From Ralstonia mannitolilytica (lineage in GTDB: Bacteria > Pseudomonadota > Gammaproteobacteria > Burkholderiales > Burkholderiaceae): DNA of 64,000 bases. Under the pieces are notes generated by a model that did no database searches, was not told the DNA's origin, and saw only the letters and a list, made by a program, of their open reading frames with translations. Location: positions 62,001 through 126,000 of the forward strand of contig NZ_CAJPVG010000003.1 of the NCBI RefSeq assembly GCF_905397375.1, written 5' to 3'. Positions 33,900-41,210 of the stretch are shown here, piece after piece; position 1 is the stretch's first letter, and each line of letters begins with the position of its first letter. A program made the translations under genes and the position numbers.

Positions 33900-34042
33900 G
33901 ATCCATTCCCCACCTGAATCCACCCAGCCTAGGCGCGGCCTGATGCCGCCAGCCGACGGAGAACGCGCGCGTTTATCCGGCCGGGGCGTTGCTGCCGTCG
34001 TTTGTCAATGCAGCCTTTGTAAAATCAGGAGGTTCAAGCGTG

Positions 34043-35422
34043 ATGAAATCCGATGTTTATGACTTTATTGCAATCGGGTTGGGGCCATTCAATTTAAGTC
34101 TGGCTTGCCTGGTCGAGCCTATTGACGGATTGAATGGTTTATTCCTGGAGCGTGCGCAGGAATTCAATTGGCATCCTGGCATGCTGATCGATAATGCGAC
34201 ATTGCAGAATCCATTCCTGGCCGATCTCGTCAGCCTGGCAGACCCGCAAAGCCGGTTCAGCTTCCTGAATTACTGCAAGCAGGAAGGCAAGATCTATTCG
34301 TATTACATCCGCGAGAACTTCTATCTGAGCCGGGCGGAATACAACCGCTACTGCCAGTGGGTCATCGCGCAGCTCACCAGCGTGCGCTTCCACCACGACG
34401 TGCGCGCGCTGTCGTATGACGCGGCGCACGGCTGCTATGTCGTCAGCGGATGCCGCGGCGCGGGCCGCGAGCCGTTCGTGCTGCGCGCCCGCAAGCTGGT
34501 GCTCGGCGTCGGGTCATCACCGTCGTTTCCCCCCTGCGTGCCGCGCGACGGGCACCGTTACCTTCATACCGCCGACTACATGGACATGCGGGAGACGCTG
34601 CGCGAGAAGCGCTCCATCACGATCGTCGGCAGCGGGCAGAGCGCGGCGGAGGTCTATTACGACCTGCTCAAGGAGAGCGACAAGCACGACTACAGCCTCG
34701 TGTGGATCACGCGCTCGCCGCGCTTCTTCCAGATGGAGAACACGAAGCTCACGCTCGAGATGATCTCGCCGGATTACATCGACTACTTCTTCAACCTGCC
34801 GGATGGCCGCAAGGAAAGCATCATCCGCAAGCAGGACAGCCTGTACAAGGGCGTGAACGCGAGCCTGATCAACCAGATCTACGATCTGCTCGATGACCGG
34901 CGCAAGACGGGGGCGTTGCGCACGCACCTGATCACCAACTGCGAGCTGCAGGCCTGCCGGTACAACGCCGCCACGGGCCGCTACGAGACCGAGTTCCAGC
35001 AGCTCGACACCGGCGCCCGTTACGCGCACCGCACCGAGGCCCTGGTCTTTGCCACGGGGTATGAGCAGAACATCCCGGCGTTCATCAGCGGCATCCGCCA
35101 CCGTCTGCGCTGGGACGCGAAAGGCCGCTACCGGCTCTCGCGCAACTACGCCGCCGATTTCAACGGCAACGAGGTCTACGTCCAGAACGCCGGGCTGCAC
35201 ACGCACGGCCTGACCAACCCGGATCTCGGCATGAGCTGCTACCGCAACTCCTGCATCATCCGCGAGCTCACCGGGGTGGAGCACTACAAGATCGAGCAGC
35301 GCATCGCCATCCAGGACTTTGCGATTCCTGCCACGGCGGAGTTCATCCCGCTGGCGGCGAAGGCTCCCGCCACCGCGCCCGTTGAAGCCGCTGTCGAGGA
35401 GACTGCCGAGGTGGCGACATGA
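34043..35422 (+). CDS. alcA: Siderophore N-hydroxylase (flavin monooxygenase, AlcA/IucD family)
   Basis: 459 residues. AGGAGG at 34027-34032 serves GTG 34040 (7 bases) or ATG 34043 (10 bases). This FAD/NADPH enzyme hydroxylates a terminal amine. Visible are the FAD loop IGLGPFNLSL (about 11-20), the substrate-side WHPGMLIDNATLQNPFLADLVSLADP, the NADPH loop IVGSGQSAAEVYYDLL (about 194-209) and the family's ATGYEQNIP motif. With an AlcE-like oxygenase in the operon, the substrate is probably putrescine (or hydroxyputrescine) rather than lysine; that step is inferred. The stop overlaps the next start by four bases (ATGA). Confidence 0.85.
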   Translation: MKSDVYDFIAIGLGPFNLSLACLVEPIDGLNGLFLERAQEFNWHPGMLIDNATLQNPFLADLVSLADPQSRFSFLNYCKQEGKIYSYYIRENFYLSRAEYNRYCQWVIAQLTSVRFHHDVRALSYDAAHGCYVVSGCRGAGREPFVLRARKLVLGVGSSPSFPPCVPRDGHRYLHTADYMDMRETLREKRSITIVGSGQSAAEVYYDLLKESDKHDYSLVWITRSPRFFQMENTKLTLEMISPDYIDYFFNLPDGRKESIIRKQDSLYKGVNASLINQIYDLLDDRRKTGALRTHLITNCELQACRYNAATGRYETEFQQLDTGARYAHRTEALVFATGYEQNIPAFISGIRHRLRWDAKGRYRLSRNYAADFNGNEVYVQNAGLHTHGLTNPDLGMSCYRNSCIIRELTGVEHYKIEQRIAIQDFAIPATAEFIPLAAKAPATAPVEAAVEETAEVAT

Positions 35423-36657
35423 CGTTGCGCCTTTACATCATCCTGATGACGACGTTTGCCGTCATCAGCGATGCGATCCTGATTCCGTTCTATCCGCAGT
35501 TCTTTGCCTCGCGCTACGGGTTGGAAAGCCCGGTGCACGTGGGCGCCTACGTGGCCGCCATTTCGATCGCGGTGATGTGCACGCTGCCCATCTGGGCGCG
35601 CGTGGCCCGGCGTGTGGAGCCGTTGCACCTGCTGGTCTACACGCAATGCGCGGCGGGCACGTTCAGTCTGCTCAGCGACTTGGCGCCTGACGTGGTGACG
35701 TACTGGGTGCTGTCGATGCTGATGTTCATGTGCAAGAGCAGCTACCTGCTGATGTATCCGTACATGATGCGGCTCACGCCCAAGGACCAGCACGCTGCCA
35801 CGGTCGGCATCCTCTCGGTGGTGGTGCACTTCGGTGCCATCTTCGGCGCCGTGGTGGGCGGCTTCGTGCTGCAGGCGTGGGGGCCGCGCGCCAGCATCGT
35901 CGCCATGGCCGCTGGGGATTTCTTCCAGATGGGCGTGTGCCTGTACCTGATTCGCAGCGGCAAGATCGTGCGCGTCAATTCGGGCGAGCACGCGGCGGTG
36001 GATGATCCGCAAGCACCCCGCGCGCGCTGGCGGGATCGCCTGCCGATCCTGCGCCTTGCGCTGGTGATGCTGGTGTTCGACTTCAGCGCATACCTGATAC
36101 GCCCGTTTTTCGCGGTGTACTGGCAGCGGGTGTCGGGCGTCGACAGCGAGTTGGTTTCAGGCATGGCATTTGCCATTCCGGGCGTCGTCGCCATCGTTGC
36201 GCTGCGTCTGCATGCGCGCATCCGCGCGCGAGGCGGCCAGTTGCCCGACCACACACTGGGCAACCTCCTGCTTGGCACGTTGGGCCTGCTGCTGCACGCG
36301 GCGCCTCACCCTGCGCTGATCGTGCTTGGCCGCGTGCTGTACGGCTGGGCGCTGTTCCAGATCATCGTGAAGCTCGAGGTGAACCTGTTCCGGCTCTCCA
36401 CACCGCAACGCTACGCGCACGACTACAGCATCACCAACTTCTTCCAGAACCTGGGCGTGCTGCTGTCTTCGTTTGCGGCGGGGGCGATCGTCGATCGCTA
36501 CGGACTGCACGTGCCGTTTCTGTTGGCCGCCGGTGGCTTCGTGCTGACGGCGCTGCTGGACCGCCTGATTCTGAACGTGCCCAGCGCCAGCCATGCAGCC
36601 GAAGCGGGCAGGGCATCGGAGCCCAGCAGCCTGGAGGCGCCAGCCCATGCAAACTGA
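35419..36657 (+). CDS. MFS transporter, probable siderophore exporter (AlcS-like)
   Basis: 412 residues with about twelve membrane segments. The start at ATG 35419 overlaps the N-hydroxylase stop. The position between biosynthetic genes, each overlapping the next, makes export of the finished siderophore the most likely role. MFS signatures include the loop RLTPKDQHAATVGI, and the C-terminal bundle has FFQNLGVLLSSFAAGAIVDRYG. In Bordetella the corresponding alcS lies beyond the biosynthetic genes; here it is inserted between alcA and alcB homologues. Confidence 0.82.
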   Translation: MTLRLYIILMTTFAVISDAILIPFYPQFFASRYGLESPVHVGAYVAAISIAVMCTLPIWARVARRVEPLHLLVYTQCAAGTFSLLSDLAPDVVTYWVLSMLMFMCKSSYLLMYPYMMRLTPKDQHAATVGILSVVVHFGAIFGAVVGGFVLQAWGPRASIVAMAAGDFFQMGVCLYLIRSGKIVRVNSGEHAAVDDPQAPRARWRDRLPILRLALVMLVFDFSAYLIRPFFAVYWQRVSGVDSELVSGMAFAIPGVVAIVALRLHARIRARGGQLPDHTLGNLLLGTLGLLLHAAPHPALIVLGRVLYGWALFQIIVKLEVNLFRLSTPQRYAHDYSITNFFQNLGVLLSSFAAGAIVDRYGLHVPFLLAAGGFVLTALLDRLILNVPSASHAAEAGRASEPSSLEAPAHAN

Positions 36658-37240
36658 ACACACCATCCACCGCCGCGCCGATGCCGCGCATCGGCCGTAC
36701 ACCGATGCACAGGGCTACACCTTCCGCCTGCTGCGCATTCCGGAAGACATCCCGACGCTGCATCGCTGGTTCCAGCCCGAGCGCGCATCGTTCTGGCTCA
36801 TGCGCGACAAGACCGAGGCTGAGATCGCACAGATCTACCAGGATCTGATGGACTCGGGCCACGCGACCGCCTACCTCGTCTGGCAGGGCGGCCGCCCGGT
36901 CTTCCTGGCCGAGTGCTACGACCCTGCACACGACCGCATCCGCGCGTTCTACGACGTGCAGCCAGGTGACCTCGGCATGCACATCTTCGTCGGGCCGCCG
37001 GAGGTTCGGGTGGCCGGCTATACGCGCACGGTGTTCTTCGCCCTCATGCGCTTCATGTTCGAACACCTGGGTGCCGCGCGCATCGTGGTGGAGCCCGACG
37101 CCAACAACGAACGCATCCATGCCATCAACCGCGCGGCTGGTTTCGTCTACGACCGCAACGTCGCATTTACCGAAAAGATCGCCAGCCTCGCCTTCTGCAC
37201 CCGGCGGGATTTTGAACAGGCCACCGCCGCCATCGCTTAA
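36647..37240 (+). CDS. alcB: GNAT acyltransferase of siderophore synthesis (AlcB/IucB/RhbD family)
   Basis: 197 residues from ATG 36647, with GGAGG nine bases upstream, overlapping the MFS gene by 11 bases. AlcB-type enzymes acylate the N-hydroxylated amine (succinyl for alcaligin). The family signatures are LRIPEDIPTLHRWFQPERASFW, the catalytic histidine in GMHIFVGPPE, and EPDANNERIHAINRAAGF with the conserved aspartate. The acyl donor is not determined by sequence; succinyl-CoA fits the rest of the cluster. A longer frame beginning at 36593 was rejected because it lacks a ribosome site. Confidence 0.85.
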   Translation: MQTEHTIHRRADAAHRPYTDAQGYTFRLLRIPEDIPTLHRWFQPERASFWLMRDKTEAEIAQIYQDLMDSGHATAYLVWQGGRPVFLAECYDPAHDRIRAFYDVQPGDLGMHIFVGPPEVRVAGYTRTVFFALMRFMFEHLGAARIVVEPDANNERIHAINRAAGFVYDRNVAFTEKIASLAFCTRRDFEQATAAIA

Positions 37241-37253
37241 GAAAGGATTTGCC

Positions 37254-39134
37254 ATGAACGTGACCCTCCAGAACCATCTCTCGCAACACCCGGCGCAGGC
37301 TGCGGCCCATCTCACCCCCGAGGTGTGGGCGCAGGCCAACCGCCTGTTGCTGCGCAAGGCGATTGCCGAATACGCGCACGAGATCATCCTCGAACCCGAG
37401 CACCTGCGAGACACCACCGACGGCTTTGCGCTGTACCAGGTGTTCTCCGACGACGGCAAGGTGTGCCACCAGTTCGAAGCCCAGCGCCTGGCGCTGCGGC
37501 ACTGGTCCATCAAGCCCGAGTCGATCCGGCGTCTGGCGGACGGAGTTGAGCAGCCGCTCGACGCGCTGCAGTTCATCATCGAATGCCGGCAGCGCCTCGG
37601 CATTCGCGACGATCTGCTGCCGATCTACCTCGACGAGATCAGCAGCACGCTCTTCGGCAGCGCCTACAAGCGGATGAAGGCCGATGCCCCGAGCAGCGCG
37701 CAACTGGCCGAGGCCACCGACTTCCAGACCATCGAGGTGGCCATGATGGAAGGGCACCCCGGCTTTGTCGCCAACAACGGGCGGCTGGGCTTCAATGCGG
37801 TCGACTATCAGGCCTACGCGCCGGAAGCCGGCTCCGACATCCGCGTCATCTGGCTGGCCGTGCACAAGGACCACGCCACGCCGTCGACGCTTTCCACGCT
37901 GAGCTATGCGCAGCTGCTGGCCGAAGAACTCGGCCAGGCGACGGTGGATGACTTCACGCGCCAGGTGGCCGCCAAGGGCGTCGACCCGGCCGACTATCAC
38001 TTCATGCCCGCGCACCCGTGGCAGTGGTTCAACAAGCTCTCCATCGCGTTTGCCGGCTACGTGGCGCAGCGCAAGATCATCTGCCTCGATTACAGCGCCG
38101 ACCACTACATCGCGCAGCAGTCCATTCGTACGTTCTTCAATACGAGCGATCGCACCAAGCGCTATGTCAAGACGTCGCTGTCGATCCTGAACATGGGCTT
38201 CATGCGCGGGCTGTCGCCGTACTACATGTCGGGCACCCCGGCCATCAACGAGTTCATCAAGGGGCTGGTGGCCGATGACGCCTTCCTGCGCGAGAACGGT
38301 TTCACCATCCTGCAGGAAGTTGCCGCGATCGGTTTTCGCAACTTCTATTACGAGGCCGCCATTCCGGTGGATACGCCGTACAAGAAGATGTTCTCCGCGC
38401 TGTGGCGCGAGAACCCGCTGCCGTTGCTCGGGCCGGGTGAGCGCCTGATGACGATGGCCGCGCTGCTGCACGTCGACAAGGATGGCGTTGCGCTGATGCC
38501 CGAGCTGATCCGCCGGTCGGGCCTGCCGGCCATCACCTGGGTGCGCCGCTACCTGCAGGCCTATCTGACTCCGCTGCTGCATTGCTTCTACGCGTATGAG
38601 CTGAGCTTCATGCCGCACGGCGAAAACCTCATCCTCGTCATGGACGACTACGTGCCTGTGCGCGCCATCATGAAAGACATTGCGGAGGAGTCAGCCATCC
38701 TCGACATCAAGGCGCGCGAGTGGCTGCCCGAGCGCGTGCAGCGCCTGGCCGTGGAGGTGCCCGACAACTTCAAGCTGCTCGGCATCTTCATCGACGTGTT
38801 CGACGGTGTGCTGCGCCACATCAACCACGTGCTGGTGGAAAACCACTGCTGCACGGAAGACCAGTTCTGGGGCGCGGTGGCCGACTGCGTGTACGACTAC
38901 CAGGACGCCCATCCGGAGCGCGCTGCCAAGTACGCGCACTACGACATGTTCGTGCCCGAGTTCCTGCACTCGTGCCTGAATCGTCTGCAGCTCGGCAACA
39001 ATGTCCAGATGGTGAACCTGGCCGATCCGGCATCGAGCCTGAAGATGGCCGGCAACCTGGTCAACCCGATCGCCAAGTTCCGTCGCGCAGCGCCCCAGGC
39101 TGCGCCGGTCGAGGCGGTGGAAGCGGCTGCGTGA
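37254..39134 (+). CDS. alcC: NIS siderophore synthetase (IucA/IucC family, AlcC/DesD-like)
   Basis: 626 residues from ATG 37254, with AAAGGA about seven bases upstream. NIS synthetases adenylate a carboxylate and join it to an amine. Motifs: MEGHPGFVANNGRLGFNAVD near residue 163, FMPAHPWQWFNK near 249, the ATP-binding SIRTFFNTSDRTKRYVKTSLSILNMGFMRGL, and HGENLILVMDDYVPV. The C-terminal FhuF-like helical lobe is present. With only one NIS enzyme in the locus it would both dimerise and macrocyclise N-hydroxy-N-succinyl diamine units, as AlcC or DesD do. The stop overlaps the next gene by three bases (GTGA). Confidence 0.9.
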   Translation: MNVTLQNHLSQHPAQAAAHLTPEVWAQANRLLLRKAIAEYAHEIILEPEHLRDTTDGFALYQVFSDDGKVCHQFEAQRLALRHWSIKPESIRRLADGVEQPLDALQFIIECRQRLGIRDDLLPIYLDEISSTLFGSAYKRMKADAPSSAQLAEATDFQTIEVAMMEGHPGFVANNGRLGFNAVDYQAYAPEAGSDIRVIWLAVHKDHATPSTLSTLSYAQLLAEELGQATVDDFTRQVAAKGVDPADYHFMPAHPWQWFNKLSIAFAGYVAQRKIICLDYSADHYIAQQSIRTFFNTSDRTKRYVKTSLSILNMGFMRGLSPYYMSGTPAINEFIKGLVADDAFLRENGFTILQEVAAIGFRNFYYEAAIPVDTPYKKMFSALWRENPLPLLGPGERLMTMAALLHVDKDGVALMPELIRRSGLPAITWVRRYLQAYLTPLLHCFYAYELSFMPHGENLILVMDDYVPVRAIMKDIAEESAILDIKAREWLPERVQRLAVEVPDNFKLLGIFIDVFDGVLRHINHVLVENHCCTEDQFWGAVADCVYDYQDAHPERAAKYAHYDMFVPEFLHSCLNRLQLGNNVQMVNLADPASSLKMAGNLVNPIAKFRRAAPQAAPVEAVEAAA

Positions 39135-39946
39135 CAAGCGTCATGCCGGCGTTTGCCCAGGAACTGGTCGGCTTCGGCGACGTGGTCGCGCGCGCGTGGT
39201 TTGCGTCGCCGATGCCCGATCCCGGCCTCGCTCGCACCTTCGAAACCGTGCGCCGCGTGGTGCCGAGCCTGCGTGGCGAGCAGGGCGGCGCGGTGCCGGC
39301 CGGTGCGCGGCTTGGTGAAACCAGCGCATTGCAGGGCCTGTGCGACCACTGGGCGCGTGCGCATCCGGAGGCGGGCAAGCATTACCTTGCGCTGCGGTGC
39401 TGGGGGTTGGCGATCTGGCAGCCGATTTATGCCTGCGTGATCGCCGTCCATCTCGATGCGCCGGTGCCGCGCCTCGCGGGTCTCGCGCAACCCGTGAAGA
39501 GCGGCTTCCCGAGCGGCATGCATCTGCCGACGCATGTGCCGCTCGATGGCACGTTTGCCCGGCGGATGGATGCGGCGGCGGAAGAGCTCCGCCAGTTCTG
39601 CGCAGCGATGCGCCGTGCACTCCAGCCCATGATTGCCCTGCACGATCGCGCCGCCGATCGGCTGCAGGCGGAATGCGTGCTCGGCGCGCTCATGGCCGTC
39701 CGCCCGCATGTGGCCATGTCGGACGCCGCGGTCGTTGACGCCGGGCAGGCATGGCTCAGCAGGCTGGGCATCGAAGGCGGCTGCGGCTTCTTCGCCTACC
39801 GCGCCCGCGATGGCACGCCGGCGCTGGCGCTTGATCGCAAGGTCTGCTGCCACCACTTCCGCCGTCGCGACGGCGAGAAGTGCAGCACCTGCCCAAAACT
39901 CTCCATCGACGCGCGCATCGCCCGCCTGCTGGCCGAGGTGCCGTAG
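39131..39946 (+). CDS. FhuF-type ferric siderophore reductase (AlcD position)
   Basis: 271 residues from GTG 39131, which overlaps the preceding stop and has GGAAG seven bases before it; ATG 39143 lacks a ribosome site. The C-terminus has the [2Fe-2S] ligand pattern C239-C240-x10-C251-x2-C254 of FhuF, in KVCCHHFRRRDGEKCSTCPK. Such proteins reduce the ferric siderophore in the cytoplasm to release iron. It occupies the position of alcD in Bordetella alcABCDE; I cannot confirm homology to AlcD from memory, so the symbol is left blank. It is followed 39 bp later by the Rieske gene. Confidence 0.82.
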   Translation: MTSVMPAFAQELVGFGDVVARAWFASPMPDPGLARTFETVRRVVPSLRGEQGGAVPAGARLGETSALQGLCDHWARAHPEAGKHYLALRCWGLAIWQPIYACVIAVHLDAPVPRLAGLAQPVKSGFPSGMHLPTHVPLDGTFARRMDAAAEELRQFCAAMRRALQPMIALHDRAADRLQAECVLGALMAVRPHVAMSDAAVVDAGQAWLSRLGIEGGCGFFAYRARDGTPALALDRKVCCHHFRRRDGEKCSTCPKLSIDARIARLLAEVP

Positions 39947-39985
39947 CGCGCGTCTCGTTCAACTGCCAACCATGTTGGAGCCCCG

Positions 39986-41146
39986 ATGACCGATATCGGA
40001 CGCCTGGCCCACGTGATGCCAGCGCATACCCAGTTGCCTGTCGCCGCCTACTTTGACGACGATCTGTTCGCGCTCGAACTCGACACCATCTTCAAGCAAT
40101 CCGCCTGCTATGTCGGCAACGAGAAAGCCGTGCCGGAACCGGGCGACTGGCGCCGTCTTGCCCATGAGGGCGGCGGACGCGTGCTGGTGCGCAATGCCGG
40201 CGGCGTCGAGCTGATGTCGAACGTCTGCCGCCACCGGCAGGCGCTCATCCTCGGCGGCGAGGCCGGCAACGTCGCCGGCCCTGCCAATGTCACCGGCAAT
40301 CTTCGCGCGGCGGGCGGCAACATCGTTTGCCCGCTGCACCGCTGGACCTACACCGATCGCGGTGAGCTGATCGGAGCCCCGCAGTTCGGCAGCACGCCGT
40401 GCAAGAACCTGCAGCGCTTCACGCTGCGCAACTGCCATGGGCTGCTGTTCGAAGGCCCGCGTGATCCGGCACGCGACATGGCGCCGTTGTTCGCGCGCCC
40501 GGAGTTCAACTTCGCCGACTACGTCCTCGACCACGTCGAGGTGCACCAGTGCAACTACAACTGGAAGACCTTCATCGAGGTTTATCTGGAGGACTACCAC
40601 GTCGCGCCGTTTCACCCGGGACTGGGCCACTTCGTCACGTGCGACAACCTGGAGTGGGAGTTTGCCGACTGGTACAGCATGCAGCGCGTGGGCATCCACC
40701 AGGCGCTGAGCCAGCCCGGATCGGACGTGTACAGCGCATGGCATGACCGGCTGCTCGATTACCGTTGCGGCACATCGCCCGATTTCGGTGCCATCTGGGT
40801 GACGTACTTCCCGACCCACATGATCGAACTGTATCCGCATGTGCTGGTGCTCTCGACGTTGTATCCGAAGGGCCCGCAGGACACCGTCAACGTGGTCGAG
40901 TTCTACTACCCGGAAGAGATCGCCGCGTTCGAGCGCGAGTTTGTCGAAGCGCAGCGCGCGGCCTACATGGAAACGTGCGTCGAAGACGACGAGATCGGCG
41001 AGCGCATGGATGCCGGCCGCCGCGCATTGATGGCGCGCGGCGTGTCGGAAACCGGCCCGTACCAGTCGCCACTGGAAGATGGCATGCGGCATTTCCATGC
41101 GTGGTACCGCCGCATCATGGGCACGCTGCCCATTGCCGACGTGTGA
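39986..41146 (+). CDS. alcE: Rieske-type oxygenase (AlcE-like)
   Basis: 386 residues. The Rieske ligands are C81-x-H83 and C115-x2-H118. The gap of 31 residues between the pairs is much longer than the usual 15-17 because of a Gly/Ala/Asn-rich insertion (about 91-111). The mononuclear iron site is visible as FIEVYLEDYHVAPFHPG (H205 and H210). In the alcaligin pathway AlcE is the likely source of the carbon hydroxyl group of the putrescine unit; the same role is inferred here. It is last gene of the siderophore operon. No AraC-type alcR follows; the next gene is mnmC. Confidence 0.85.
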   Translation: MTDIGRLAHVMPAHTQLPVAAYFDDDLFALELDTIFKQSACYVGNEKAVPEPGDWRRLAHEGGGRVLVRNAGGVELMSNVCRHRQALILGGEAGNVAGPANVTGNLRAAGGNIVCPLHRWTYTDRGELIGAPQFGSTPCKNLQRFTLRNCHGLLFEGPRDPARDMAPLFARPEFNFADYVLDHVEVHQCNYNWKTFIEVYLEDYHVAPFHPGLGHFVTCDNLEWEFADWYSMQRVGIHQALSQPGSDVYSAWHDRLLDYRCGTSPDFGAIWVTYFPTHMIELYPHVLVLSTLYPKGPQDTVNVVEFYYPEEIAAFEREFVEAQRAAYMETCVEDDEIGERMDAGRRALMARGVSETGPYQSPLEDGMRHFHAWYRRIMGTLPIADV

Positions 41147-41210
41147 CCGGCAGGGGCGCGAATGGAGGGCATGCAGCGGTACAATCCGCTGCTTCCTTCC
41201 AGGGTGTTTC

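Larger units (their letters stand above)
33739..34042. other. Intergenic region upstream of the siderophore operon
   Basis: 304 bp. It holds an AT-rich start, three consecutive hairpins (33796, 33845, 33878) and the AGGAGG ribosome site at 34027-34032. I see no Fur box here and no clear sigma70 promoter, so transcription probably depends on the ECF sigma factor or reads through from the receptor gene. Confidence 0.55.

Noticed and set aside
33739..34042. Search for a riboswitch or second Fur box before alcA
   Set aside because: Hairpins are present but no known riboswitch core and no GATAAT-type inverted repeat could be recognised.
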